Assembly (NCBI GenBank): GCA_946122785.1
Contig: CAMGYJ010000005.1
Span: 90,762,547 to 90,826,546, forward strand
DNA: 64,000 nucleotides
Direction of reading: 5' to 3'
DNA from: Linum tenue
Taxonomy: Eukaryota; Streptophyta; Magnoliopsida; Malpighiales; Linaceae
In this document: positions 49,041-61,488 of the stretch, in pieces
Layout: every line of letters starts with the position of its first letter
Numbering within the stretch: the first letter of the stretch is position 1
Translations under genes and position numbers: made by a program
The notes under the pieces: generated by a model
Told to the model about the DNA's origin: nothing
The model's input: the letters and a program-made list of their open reading frames with translations, nothing else
Databases searched by the model: none

Positions 49041-51882
49041 CTAGTCTACCTAAACACATCACAAGCTGCTGTTAGTTCCCCTACCTTAGACATTTGGCAT
49101 TTCAGACTTGGACATGTTTCCCATAGTCGAATTCCTCCATTGAATCAACTTTGTTCATCCATAGAAACCAACAGCAGCCTCCCTTGTGATGTTTGTCATT
49201 TTGCCAACAGAAGAGGCTTCCTTTTCCTTCAAGTTCAACTGTATCTACATACTGTTTTCAACTTATACATGTTGATATTTGGGGCCCCTACTCTTATCCT
49301 ACCTATGATGGTCATAAATACTTCTTAACTATTGTAGATGACCATTCCAGGATGACATGGATCATCCTTCTGCCATCAAAGGCTGAAACCAGACCTAAAC
49401 TACAACAATTCTGCACAATGGTTAAAACAAAATTCCAAACAAATGTCCAAACCATTCGTAGTGATCAAGGTCTGGAATTTCAAATGTCTGATTTCTTTGC
49501 TCAATCAGGCATAACACATGAAATGTCTTGTGTGGAAACTCCACAACAAAACAGCAAGGTGGAACGTAAACATCAACACATCCTAGCTGTTGCTAGGGCC
49601 CTAAAATTCCAAGCCAATCTTCCAATAGGCTACTGGGGTGAATGTGTTAAACATGCTGTTTTTCTAATCAATCGAGTCCCAACCCCAGTCCTAGCCAATT
49701 TCACACCCTACCAGAAACTATACAACAAACCACCAAACCTCCAAGACTTAAAGGTCTTTGGATGTCTCTGCTATGCATCCACCCTCAAAAACCATAGAAC
49801 CAAATTCCAAGAAAGAGCCAGAAAATGTGTTTTCCTAGGCTATCCTTCAGGCATTAAAGGCTACAAACTATATGACCTTCACTCTAATGAGGTCTTCATT
49901 TCCAGAGATGTTCAGTTCTATGAAACTGAGTTTCCATTTCAACCCAGCCATACCACATCCCCAGACCTACCAACCACTCCTCCTCCTCCATATCCAATCC
50001 CACCTACTTCTGCTCCAGATGACCCACCTCCTACCTCAGTAATCCCCACCATACCATCACCACCTCCCATCCCCACACCACCTCCCAGTCCTCCTCCCCC
50101 TCCCTCCACACAATCTGTTCCCATAGCCATCAGAAAGCCACCTAGAACAATCAAACCTCCCACCAAACTACAACATTACCATTGCAACCTGCTTCAGCAG
50201 ACTTTTTCCACTGGTCACTCTCTGCAGCAACAGATCACAGGTATTACCTATCCTTTATCTGATGTTTTGGATTACACTAATCTCTCACCTCATCACCTGA
50301 GGTATATCCTAAACATTTCATGTCATAAAGAACCAGAGTCATATGAGGAGGCAGCTCTCAGTCCTGAGTGGAACAATGCCATCAATCATGAAATTGATGC
50401 CCTTGAAAGAAACCAAACATGGGATGTGGTGTCTTTACCACCACAGAGGAAACCATTAGGAAACAAATGGATCTTCAAATACAAGTTTCTCTCAGATGGA
50501 AGTCTTGAAAGAGAGAAAGCCAGATTGGTTGCTAAGGGTTATAATCAACAGGAAGGGATCGATTACCAGGATACCTTTGCTCCTGTGGTCAAAATGACCA
50601 CAGTGAGGTTGTTTCTGGCTATTGCAGCATCTAAATCATGGCATGTTCACCAGCTAGATGTGAACAATGCCTTTCTTCATGGAGACCTCACAGAAGAAGT
50701 CTACATGAAGCTTCCCAAAGGCTACAAGCCCCCACCACACATTCCCAATCCTGTTTGCAGACTCAAAAAGTCCCTTTATGGACTCAAACAGGCATCAAGA
50801 CAATGGTTTGCTAAGTTGGCAGATTGCTTAATTCAACAGGGGTTCCAGCCCAGTCAAGTTGATCATTCTCTTTTTACAAAGTCAGTTGATACATCATTCA
50901 CTTCTGTGTTAGTCTATGTTGATGATCTCCTAGTTGGAGGCAATGACATGGGTGAAATCAGTCAATTGAAACAGGTCCTTCATCAGACATTCAGCATCAA
51001 AGATATGGGTCCATTCAAGTTCTTTCTAGGCATTGAAGTTGCCAGAAATTCATCAGGTATTCATTTATCACAGCGGAAATATACACTGGAGATATTGGAA
51101 GAAGCAGATGTTCTTCTATCCAAGCCTGTTTCTACCCCAATGGACTACAAACTCCACCTATCATCCAATCATTCAGACCCCTACCCAGATCCATCTTTCT
51201 ACAGAAGATTAGTTGGCAAACTAATCTATCTAACCACAACACGCCCTGATATCAGTTTTGCTACACAACAGGTGGCTCAGTACATGTCCAATCCTAGCAA
51301 TCAACACTATCAGGCAGTCACAAGAATTCTGAAATACCTCAAGTCTGCGCCTTCCACTGGTCTTTTCTTCCCCTCTACATCAGATCTTCACCTCAAATCC
51401 TTCAGTGACTCAGACTGGGCAGCCTGTATGGACACCAGAAGATCAGTCACTGGCTACTGTGTCTACCTTGGCACTGCTCTCATCTCTTGGCGCAGCAAGA
51501 AGCAGAAAACAATTTCCAGGTCTTCTTGTGAGGCTGAATACAGGGCCATGGCTGATGCCACATGTGAATTGCAATCCCTTCTCTATCTCCTCCGTGATTT
51601 CCAGGTGCATCACCAACAGCCAGCCATCCTATACTGCGACAATCAATCAGCAGTCCACATTGCCGAGAATCCAACATTCCACGAAAGAACAAAACACAAC
51701 TTGATTGTCACCTGGTCAGGGAAAAACTGCAGAATGGAACCATCAAGCTGCTTCACGTTTCTTCACTGCACCAATTGGCCGACATCTTCACCAAGGCCCT
51801 CCCACCTGCCCTTTTCTCCGATCTCCTCTCCAAGCTTGGTGTGCACAATCTCTGCCCACCAGCTTGCGGGGGGGGGGGGGGG
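49041..51882 (+). pseudogene. Copia integrase, reverse transcriptase and RNase H, with frameshifts
   Basis: The pre-integrase zinc motif (WHFRLGHVS...CDVCH) lies in a different frame at 49.07-49.20 kb. From 49193 one long frame carries the integrase core (HVDIWGPY, TIVDDHSR, ETPQQNSKVERKH), a Pro-rich linker and the reverse transcriptase (KWIFKYKF, QLDVNNAFLHGDL, YVDD at 50915-50926). RNase H follows (SDSDWA, SSCEAEYRAM, CDNQSA). Another frameshift near 51696 moves the RNase H tail (LADIFTKALPP) out of frame. At least three frame changes plus the gag stop make the copy non-autonomous. Confidence 0.92.
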
Positions 51883-52266
51883 TATCAGAGAAAAAATCAA
51901 AATTTTCAACCGCCATTTCAACGGCTACAAGAGGAAGCAGCTGGTCCGATGTCGTTTCAGGCAAAGCAAAGCGCGAGATACCTGGAACGCTGCCGTCTCA
52001 ACTAAACGGGACGAAGAAGGTCGAAACGTCGCCGTTGCTGTCTACCGAAACCAAAGAGAATCAAGACGTCGTCGTTGTGTCCTGAGGCCACAACGTCTCT
52101 TTCCTTTGTTCAGTTTCTGTTCCCTCCTTTCTCTGCATTTCGTACCTCTGCTCTGTCAAATTCACAGCTAGTAATCCTTGTCCTGTAATGAACAAACGAT
52201 GTATATAAGATCGATCAAAATCAATGAGAACACAAGTTTAGGGTTTCCAAGGCATACCTGTTGTTA
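51883..52266 (+). repeat. 3' LTR of the copia element
   Basis: 384 bp, two differences from the 5' LTR. Starts directly after a G15 tract at about 51868-51882. Confidence 0.92.
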
Positions 52267-52341
52267 CTTTCTCATAAGCAACTCCCTATCACGCATGCTG
52301 CGGACATCACACCATTCAAAGAAAGTACACCAGTTTTCTAC

Positions 52342-53930
52342 CTGAATCAAAACAACAAAACCAACAAGATTAAAGACAATAAATAGCTCATATACTTTTA
52401 TGTAGTGGAATCATAGAGTCATCTAGATAAGGCCAGATTATGGACTTGAAGCAGACTATGGAGTTCTAAAAGCACTATGTCGTATTTGATCATGCATCAA
52501 CTACACTACGGCTGATTGAAAAGCACTTACATAAATACATATACTCCATGACAGGCAGGTGATTCTAGGGAGATGAGATTTAAAGGGGAATCATCAGTTA
52601 CAAGTATAGTGATTTAAAAAGAAGAGATTAAGTGGAGTTGAAGGTGATGATTCTATAAAGACTTTCTAAACTAGTAGTAATTGGTATTGGTACGTGATTC
52701 TGCCTTACCATACTATGCTGATTATGTATACTCAACTTTAACAACTGTGTAAGCTTGCTGCAAATTTTTGTCTGCAGCAGCAAGTTCAAGTCCTGAGAGC
52801 TCGGTTGTTTTTACCAAGAAAGCAAACAACGAAACAAGCAGGCAAACCAACATATTACCGGAAAAAAAGAATTTCGAAACTGGATCAATTAATACCACTC
52901 CCAAAAAATAACTCATTACACAATCTCCCATCCAAACGACCCCTAAACTAAATTATTTGGTATTCGTAACATTGTCGTTATTTTGATGAAATATATACAC
53001 CATTCATAGAAAATAGGGGAGATGTTGATGTGATGACGACGTGAGTAAAAGAGGATGGAGAGTTTTTCCCCTTCTCTCTTTCTCATTTCATTGTCTCCCA
53101 CCCGCCCAAAGAAAAACCGTCTTGTTGTACAGGGCCCTTTAGTTTGCTTCTCTTTTCATCACATCTTCTTTACCTGCTTCTCTACTTCCCATCTTCACTC
53201 TTCGTGTTCCGACAACATATATAGCATACGAGTTAGGGTGTTCAATTAGTTGACACTATACAATTTGGACAAAAAATGTTTAAAAGGTGTTTTCCCGAAA
53301 GTTTTTCATCCAACCAAATTCTGCTCACTGATGCAAAAAAAAAAAAAAAAATCCATTTATATTTTTTATGGCCTTTTAGAGCCGCATGAAGTGAAAATCT
53401 CATATACGATTATGTAATGGTGATGTGAATGGTAATATTATCATTAATGATTATGTAAGAGGTCAAATCTAAATTGATCAAATTCATGTAAAACTAAACT
53501 AATTATAACTAGTTTTTTTAGCTCGCGCTCCGCCGCAGTAGAAACTAATGAGTTAGTTTAAATAAAATAATATACCAAATTATTCAGATAAGATACATAT
53601 GTAAGTTTCACATGATGTTTTAATAATTACGTCATCCGATTGTCTAAGTGATACATTGTAAATAACTATTTCTACATAAAGTTTACGTAGTGTTTAATTA
53701 TTATAGAAAACTTACATATATTTTTTAATTGATACATAAATGATTATTTTTCCATAAACGTAGTTTCTTAATCATTAAGTAAAACTCATATAACAGTTAT
53801 AGAACGTTATTACATAATTTTTTCATAATGTGTGTTCTAATAGTATAATCAAGTTATAGTAAGTACTAAGTAACATCAACGAATTTTCAATTTATGTAAC
53901 TTTTTTTGAATTTTTTTACATAAATATTTC
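52342..53930. other. Intergenic DNA, possibly including upstream introns of the split gene
   Basis: No supported exon. A poly-A run (A19) lies near 53.34 kb. GCTCGCGCTCCGCCGCAG at about 53.52 kb is a G+C-rich word in A+T-rich surroundings and may mark the end of a decayed element. Confidence 0.4.
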
Positions 53931-54245
53931 ATAATGTGGTCTAATAATAATTGCTTATTAATTTTAGACTTATTTTTGAAGTGGTTGTAGGGAATAAAAC
54001 ACATATAATATTGCAGAAAAGTAGATTCATAATATGTTGTGTAATAATAATTATTTATGAATTTTAGACTTATGGTAAAAGTGGTTGTAGGGAATAAAAA
54101 TCATATGAATAATATTACAGAAAAGGAGCAAAAAGGGCTTATGGTAAAATTGGGTATATGAGATAAAATCCTATTGTGAACAGTACACGTGGAGAATAAA
54201 TAGCCTTTTTTTTAATGAACAGTGAAAAGTATTTATTAAAATAGA
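53931..54245 (+). repeat. A+T-rich direct repeat, copy 1
   Basis: About 315 bp beginning ATAATGTGGTCTAATAATAA and ending AACAGTGAAAAGTA is repeated at about 54688-55000 with roughly one difference per ten bases. Within each copy the word TTTAGACTTAT plus GTGGTTGTAGGGAA repeats twice. The origin is unknown. Confidence 0.75.
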
Positions 54246-54687
54246 TTGATCGTCAAACAACTTTTTCTCTCTTTCCATCATTATATTTGTTTGATCGAAC
54301 GAAATATTATTACTTATGTGTGTGTTTTTTTAATTTTTCATTAAAATATAACTTATAAGTTCTAGTATAAATGAGTAGAAATTTGACTTAAAGATGTAAT
54401 AATATGTTTCGTTTTAAAAAAATGCGATAGATGTAACTTTACAAACATTAGTCTATTATTGCATATATAATGCAAAAGAAAAAAGGAATTATTGATTGAA
54501 AGAAAAAAATATTAAAAGAAGAGAGAGATTGCTCCATAAATATGCCATTAACTAAATGTTTTTGTTTCAAAAAAAATTGTCCACCTTGGCAACTTGTGAG
54601 TTCTTCAAATGCTTATTTGGCAAGAATTAGCTTTTGAACAACCATAATATATATAAGATAAGATAAGATAAAATAAAATAAGATATT

Positions 54688-55000
54688 TCATAATATGGTC
54701 TAATAATAATTGCTTATCAATTTTAGACTTATCTTTGAAGCTGTTGAAGGGAATAAAATATATATGAATAATATTGCAGAAAAGGAGATTCATAATATGT
54801 GGTGTAATAATAATTATTTATGAATTTTAAACTTATCATAAAAGTGGTTGTAGGGAACAAAAATCATATGAATAGTATTACAAAAAAGGAGGAAAAATGG
54901 CTTATGGTAAAATTGGGTACATGAGATAAAATCATATTGTGAACAGTACTCGTGAAGAAAAAATAGCCTATTTTTTCTTAATTAACAGTGAAAAGTACTT
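54688..55000 (+). repeat. A+T-rich direct repeat, copy 2
   Basis: Partner of 53931-54245, same orientation, 757 bp apart start to start. Confidence 0.75.
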
Positions 55001-55240
55001 GTGTTTTTAATTATATAATAATAAGCTACTTGAACAACATTGCACGATACGGTTTGATTAATGTACAAAGATGTGAACCTGATATTGTTAATCTAAACTA
55101 ACCATTACAAATATTACATAACACCGTTACAATTTGTTGTGTGTACACGAAAAATACAATGTCACTTAAGCGGTTAGCCACCTCATCCTATGTCCACATT
55201 TGCCATTTACAAATCATTAGGACCGTTGACAATATGGATA

Positions 55241-55603
55241 TTCATAGAAACCTATTCTCCACAGGTTTCTATTATAATAATCATATTCATTTTAGAGATA
55301 ATTATTAGGATAAATCATTATCTTGATTGTTAAGTTTAGGTTTATTGTTAGGTTTTTAATTATTTTCCTATATAAGTGTACTTTGTTATTCATTTTAGAT
55401 CAATAAGAAGAATATTAAGAAAAACTGCTAAACCCTAATCTTTGCTAATCCTATGAAATTCTCTTCTATCTCTATTATGGCCGCCGACCATTCTGTTCTT
55501 CTCTTCCCCAATTTACTTCCTAATCCCAATTCTGTTCTAAATTCCTACCAATTCCCAATCTCGCCAATCTGATCGATAGAACTCTAGAAATAGGGTTCTA
55601 ACA
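55241..55603 (+). repeat. Solo LTR related to the LTR at 40216-40566
   Basis: It shares the order TAGAAA, GGTTTATTGTTAGG, TCAATAAGAAG-ATATTAAGAAAA, TAAACCCTA and ATGGCCGCCGACCATTCT-like text, and ends GGTTCTAACA. No internal region or second LTR is attached, so it is a solo LTR. It has diverged by many substitutions from the 40.2 kb copy. Confidence 0.72.
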
Positions 55604-55711
55604 AATATCCCAACAATCCATAAACAAATGCAAGGGGTGAGACGCACCTAATCATATGCATCAATCAACATTTATGTGCATAATTACTTTACATATAAAA
55701 TGAACCAAAGT

Positions 55712-57234
55712 GGTCGACCGCGGGGAACACGTATAGAAACAACCACCACGAACTTCTTGTTCTTCCCCAAAACTCTAAACCTATAACATGAAAGCAAATC
55801 AAATCAAACTTCAAATTAAAGGAGAAAATTAGTATAGAGCAAGGATAACATCGTACCGTAAATTAGGTCGCCTCACCTTGTATGTGGTTGACGATCTAGA
55901 ACCCGAACATGAAGACCTAGTAGTTGTCTGCTTTTTCACTAAAACTGTAACCGAAAAAAACCAAATCCATGTTGGTGGCAGTCACTGTGATATATATTCG
56001 TCAGTATTTTCTCATAATTTGCTTCCTTTAATTTGAAGTTTTAGTTCGCTTGTATAAGAAGATTCGGTTGGCCCAATTCGTATCATGGTCGACCGTATGT
56101 GTTAGTTTTGTTTGTTTGTCCACAATGTCGACTTTGACTTTTATTTGTAAGACTCTGTTAGGCTTTATGGGTTGACCGGGGATAGTCAAAAGTTGACCTA
56201 AATGGTTCTGGTAGTTACGACATTAGGTATATATGGTCGACCTCATCTTTGTTGTTGGTCATTTGTACACATTTGAACTTTTGAAGTTGAATTCTGATTT
56301 GAATTTTTATTTAAATTTATTAGACAATGGTGCGTGATGAGAGACAATAACACGATGAGGGTGAAATTATGCAAGTGTTTAAAGCCACACAAGAGCAGAT
56401 GGTAATGTGTCGAGAAGAATTCAATGACTATTAGAAGCCCATGCGTGATACACTAGATTAGTTGTCAGTTCGATTGAGAAATATGATTGGGATGATGCAT
56501 GATGGTTTTGAGAGGCTAGAAGGTGCTATAAAAGAAATATGTGCAAAAAGAATAGAGAAGGGACGAAGAGATGGTACCATAAAGAAATTTGACTTTGATG
56601 AAGAGGATGAAGACCATATGACTCTGCAAATTACTACTAAAGCATAGACGATTTATTTATTGAAAGACTGCAAGTTTAAGGTGAAAGTATATTAATATGT
56701 GAGTGAAGATATTAGTATTACTATCATTAGTGCTAATTTATTTTGTTTATAGGATTGACAGAGTGAAACAACGTTTGGCAGCAATGGTTCCTCTTCTATG
56801 TACAAGAAATCTCGATATGAAAGTGACTCATACACCACTCCACAGAAGGATCATTTAGCAAGAAAAAGATTATTTAGTTCTGATAGCGACGAAGATGAAT
56901 CTAAGAGTCCTTTCGAAAATCACGGAGTAAGTTTAAGTTACATATTGATCTATATCAAATAGAGAATGTGTGTTTGTTTTTATATGTAACTTCAATTTTA
57001 ACTCTGAGTTGTAGATCATGAAAGTGGAGGGGATAAAAGAATTTATAAACTCTCTACAAAATTCAGTTGAAGATTTGGTTTATGTTGTTACTAAAGAGAA
57101 GGTTGTAGACACCAAATGGGACAAGTAAGAGAAGTATTGTTTTTTTTAAAATACTATATCTGGTCGACCGTTTTAATAATGAGGTCAACCATGTTGTCCA
57201 GAATAGGTCGACCAGGGCTGTGAATATGTCGACC
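55712..57234. repeat. E2 GGTCGACC palindromes, group 1
   Basis: Exact GGTCGACC at 55712, 56087, 56235, 57162 and 57206, with near copies TGTCGACC at 57227 and GGTTGACC or GGTCAACC nearby. They lie upstream of and inside introns of the protease pseudogene. Confidence 0.9.
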
Positions 57235-58492
57235 GCGACTGTGCAAGTCACAATTGACATTTCTGGGTTTTTTTTTGCAGTTTGGTGGTGATTGACTTTG
57301 TTCAAGAAAACTAACAACGGAAATATTTGAGTTCGGTCATTAGCGAGAGTACTGGATTTGCTCATCCGTAAGTACTATACTGCTACGACTTTGGTATGAA
57401 TTGTGCACTATTTTTGTTATGATTTACGATAATTTTGTGGTTGATTGTTGGTTTGTAGGTAGTGGATTTGTGTGCAAAGGAGCTAACATTGTCTGAAAAA
57501 AAAAAGAGAATAAAGTGCCAAATGTATGGTATTTACCAAATATTTTTTCGATAAGAGCCTTAATTTGTATTTGTTGGTCATAACTTAGTTATTAATATTG
57601 TACCATGTCAATTAATTTCAATAAAAATATGGTGCAGAAGACAGAAAAATTCGTAATAAGTTGTTGGATGATGGCGTGGTGTTTATGCCGAATGTTAGTG
57701 CATGCAAGAATGAAGACCGTAACATGAAGACAGAAAAATTCGTAATAAGTTGTTGGATGATGGCGTGGTGTTTATGCCGAATGTTAGTGCATGCAAGAAT
57801 GTTAGCCAATATCCCTATCTCGTTAAACTTTCAAAATGAATTTGTTTATAATTTTATAACATACTTTTTCTTTGCTAGATATTTTATGTCAGTTCTGGAT
57901 GATGACGCACGTCTTTGATTCTGTATCTCGTCAATGTTTAGCAAAAAACCGCATTTTCCGCTTGACAGTCTACCAGCAACTAGCAAGGCGGGTCGTAAAC
58001 GTAGATCAAACCACTGCAAGAAAATGGTAAGTGTTTCCTATAAAATTCTGACAGTTAAGTGTCACGTATACTGCTAGAGATAATATAATATTCATTTTTT
58101 ATGTGTAGTTGTCCAAACTGCATGATATGTTCAAACCGGAGCGCATGAGCAATGTAGCAGTACCAAATTTTGGAGATTTCCATATCGATAAGCTACGCGT
58201 TCAAGGGCAAAGGAATGGTACCGAGTGGGTGTGCACGTGATACAGTGGATGCGCTATGGATCCAAAGATCTGGATAGAGTGGTTAGTATATCGTCAACAA
58301 CAATTTGCTTAAATTTTTTTTTTTTTTAGTTCTAACGAAGTGTTATATCCTAAAATGCAAATAGGAGAAGAACACAAATTACATGCTCGAAATGAGATTC
58401 TATGCTATCTGGCTACACATTTTGGAAACCGTGCACAAAAAAATCTTTTCAAGCATGTAGTAGATGAATGCGTGGAACGAGGCAAAGAGTGA
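56327..58492 (+). pseudogene. Ulp1-like protease remnant of E2
   Basis: Exon-like pieces on + include a hydrophilic coiled-coil part (GFERLEGAIKEICAKRIEKG), a Ser/Asp-rich stretch (LFSSDSDEDESKSPF) and a C-terminal piece. In that piece QRNGTEWVCT occupies the place of the active-site box, so the catalytic Cys appears to be lost. The final exon ends ARNEILCYLATH-GNRAQKNLFKHV, the usual tail of transposon Ulp1 proteins. Several in-frame stops (for example TAA near 56346) show decay. It occupies the same place as the protease of E1. Confidence 0.65.
57637..57802 (+). repeat. Tandem duplication of 77 bp within the protease remnant
   Basis: A segment from GAAGACAGAAAAATTCG to GCATGCAAGAATG occurs twice with an 89-bp period and is essentially identical, so it is a recent local duplication inside the pseudogene. 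Confidence 0.85.
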
Positions 58493-58669
58493 AAGATTTC
58501 AAACAAAAAGGCAAAGAAAGGATATCATTAAGTTACAATGTTACATTTGTTAGACAATACGTTAAATTTTGTTTTGTGAGGTTGTTTTCTTTCGGATATT
58601 CAATGTTTTCTTTTATTTGATTAGTTATATAATCATGAATTTCAAGGAATTTAGAGTATCAATTGTTTA

Positions 58670-59225
58670 CTCAAAGCGGTCGACTAGGGAATAAAAAAGG
58701 TTGACCTCGTAAGCAGAGTACATGTCGACCTCTTATGCTTACGGTCGACCTATGATGATTTTAGTTTGCTCCTAAACAATGTCGAATAAGGATTTGGTCC
58801 TGGTGATTTTCTCCTCTAGCAAAAACGGTCGACCATGACCAAAAAGAGGTCGACCTATATGTGCATGAATTTTGTGTACTTCTCCTTGTCGAATTAGGAT
58901 TTTGTGTATCCTTGACTATTTGGGATAAGTGTTCCCCATACTAGTAAGGATAAGGAATTCGTCTATATTCTCTATAAATAGATGAAGTCTTAAGAGTTTC
59001 ATCATACTTCGATTTTTTAAATCTGTTGGTGTGAAGTTGTAATATCATCGCGATTATTGTGATCGTGTGTTGGTTTGTTGTTTGTTCTTACTCCGATCTA
59101 CCTTATACCTAAGTGGTCGACCTTATTTGCGAAGGTATGCTTTCATTACCACGTCAACTCCCACGTTCGACCGAATTTGTGTTATTTTGTAAAATGGTCG
59201 ACCTTTCTCTTGGCGACGGTCGACC
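58670..59225. repeat. E2 GGTCGACC palindromes, group 2
   Basis: Exact copies at 58743, 58827, 58848, 59115, 59196 and 59218, with GGTCGACT at about 58678 and TGTCGACC at 58723. They flank the TATA box and leader of the transposase remnant. Confidence 0.92.
58973..58980 (+). promoter_or_regulatory. TATA box of the E2 transposase gene
   Basis: TATAAATA in CTATATTCTCTATAAATAG lies about 330 bases before the first ATG at 59305 and between two groups of palindromes. It is a textbook plant TATA context. Confidence 0.6.
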
Positions 59226-59304
59226 TGACGAGACCTAATTTTGATTTTAGTTCATAAATTTATTTTCCATATTGAAATACAATTCTTATTTCAATCATTG
59301 CAGG

Positions 59305-61372
59305 ATGGATAATAGAGATGATATAGACGATAGAGATGATGAAGAGAATGGGGACGATGAGGAAACTGAGCATGCTTGAGGTCTAACGATGGATAATGAA
59401 GATTATATAGATGATACAGATGATGAAGAGATGGGGGACGATGAGGAAACTGAGGTTGCTGAAGAAGAATTTGTGGATAATGAAGAAGCTACTGAATATG
59501 AACAACAAGTTCCTTCCATGGAGTTTCAAACATTAGGAGATGTAGAGAAATTTTATGATGCATATGCTAAAGCAAAAGAGTTTAGCATCCGACATAGAGA
59601 TATTCGGAGGAATCGTCGAGGAATAGTTACTAGGAGGAAAATGGTATGATCGAGAGAGGGAATTAAAAAGAAGAGGCATAATTATAAGAATGTCAGACAC
59701 GACAACATCATAAGATGACAATATATTTTTGCAAGGCATCCTATAATGTACGTTTGATCTGGGGAAGAGAATGTGAACCAAACATTGGGTTACTTGCAAA
59801 GTAAATATACTTATGATATAGGCAGCTTCTTCAAGTACACAATCAACGATCAATGTACTACACAATCTCTTTTGGTCGGACTCCACATCTAGATCATATT
59901 ACCATTTTTATGGGATGTCTTGGCATTTGATGCATGCTACAAGCGCAACAAGTACAATCGGCCATTTGTTATGATGGTTGGTGTAAATCACCACCACCAT
60001 AACATCATATATGGTTTTGCCCATTTGGATGACGAGATAATCCTCAACTATAGTTGGTTGTTGAATGCTTTCCCTAGACCGTATGAACTTTAATATGCCG
60101 ATTTCAGTGATCACAGACGAATGCAAGTCTATGTGTGGCGTCATTTCTACTGTACTGGTTATAGTGCCTCATCGACTGTGTATTGGGCATATTGGGACAA
60201 ATGCCAACCGTTGTTCGTAATAGAGAATTCGTTAGCGTATTCACCCACTTGGCAAAAGCACGTATATCAAATGAGGAGTTTGAGAGCCACTGGGAGCATT
60301 TAATTACTGAGTATGGTTTGTCTGTAAATAAGTGGTTGAAGGATTTGTACGCTGACAAATCACTTTGGATAGAGGCTGACAAATCACTTTGGATAGAGAC
60401 ATACTGGAAGGATATTTATTTCGGTGGACTCCAATCAACCTCGCGATGTGAGTCATGTAACCATTAGATAAATGGGTATGTAGGAACTCAATACAGCTTA
60501 CAATGTTTTGTTCAGTGCATTGATAAAGCACTGGTGAGGATGCGTTACACAGAGGTGCATGATGATTATTCTTCTAGGCAGACGAGGTTGGTCTGCAAGC
60601 ATGCCCTTCGCACATGGGAAATGCAAGCTGAAAGTATTTACACACATCGTACATTTGCTATCTTCAAATCTGAACGAGAGAACAAAGCTTCTTATGTGTT
60701 AGCGGAGACAAGAAACGAAACAGATGGGACAAAGACATTCATTCTTAAGGACTGCATGGACCTGAATCGGAGAAGTAGGTTAACATTTACTACGACCAAT
60801 CAACATCTAAAACGTGAGTGTGCATTGTTTGAATCTAAGAGGTTTCCATGCAGACAAATGCTTACAGTCATAAAAAAAAATGAGGGATTTACAGCACTAC
60901 CCTCCATGTGGTTCAAGCTTCGATGGACCCAATAAAGACACTATCTCGTAATCCTGGAATTGGAGGAGATGTGACAGAGAAAGTCGGTCGACTGATAAGA
61001 CATGGGGGATTGTCACTGAAGTGTAAGCATTTGTGTGACATTACATGTGGTAGTGAAGCTGCTTTTAATAATGTCTCTAAGGAGTTGGATAACCTTACTT
61101 AATGGGGAACTGAGCTATCGAGGGTGAGAATGGATATCACTGTACTTGCAAACCCTCCATCACCTCTTCCAAGCGTGAAAGACTCAAAAATTGGGAAGAA
61201 AAAGGGAACATTCAAGTCAGCACGAAATGCATCGGCCAAAAGCATAAGAAAGTGTTTGAAATGTGGAAAATATGGTCATTTGCACCTTAAGTGTCCGAAA
61301 CAAAGTCCCAAAAAAAAGAACATGAATTTTTTGTATTATTTTTTTGAATTTTATTTTGTTAACTATGATTGA
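59305..61372 (+). pseudogene. FAR1-type MULE transposase remnant of E2
   Basis: The N-terminus is acidic and internally duplicated (MDNEDYIDDTDDEE). A FAR1 segment (LGDVEKFYDAYAKAKEFSIRHRD) is followed, after stops and frame changes, by the DDE core (LAFDACYKRNKYNRPF...NYSWLLNAF), then CES near 60.45 kb, SWIM-like text (ECALFESKRFPCRQML) and a zinc knuckle CLKCGKYGHLHLKC. It matches the E1 transposase in domain order but is clearly diverged in sequence and has many stops. A 24-bp tandem duplication lies at about 60350-60396. Confidence 0.82.
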
Positions 61373-61488
61373 GGTGTTTTATTTTTGGATCTATGTTTTT
61401 TTTAAATTATCTTCATAGTATAAGCAAGTGTTATTTGGTTGTTGAAATTTTCTGGAACAGAATAAACGATCGACCTGATGGACGGGTC

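Larger units (their letters stand above)
47067..52266 (+). mobile_element. Full-length Ty1/copia retrotransposon, young insertion
   Basis: Two 384-bp LTRs (47067-47450 and 51883-52266) differ at two positions and are flanked by CTTTC. The primer-binding site TGGTATCAGAGC (tRNA-Met type) follows the 5' LTR. A 15-base G run ahead of the 3' LTR serves as the polypurine tract. The order gag, protease, integrase, reverse transcriptase, RNase H marks it as copia. The LTRs end TA...TA rather than TG...CA, which is unusual. Confidence 0.95.
46855..52341 (-). pseudogene. Last exon of a GRF-type zinc-finger/coiled-coil gene, split by a copia insertion
   Basis: Removing the copia element and one copy of its CTTTC duplication joins 52341-52272 to 47066-46855 on the minus strand. 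The joined exon opens after a splice-acceptor-like TTCAG and reads without a stop to the TGA-type end at 46855. It starts with an NWCTFFEWCD motif, like the second half of a GRF zinc finger. A Leu/Glu-rich coiled coil (IGLLELQVAELLEENHRL) and a short Ser/Thr-rich tail follow. The upstream exon with the first zinc ligands was not found. As it stands the minus-strand frame is fused to 5' LTR text, so the gene is probably broken. The GRF assignment is moderate. Confidence 0.5.

Noticed and set aside
53055..53249. 64-codon frame starting MESFSPSLF
   Set aside because: Short, hydrophobic and Ser-rich, without homology or splice context.
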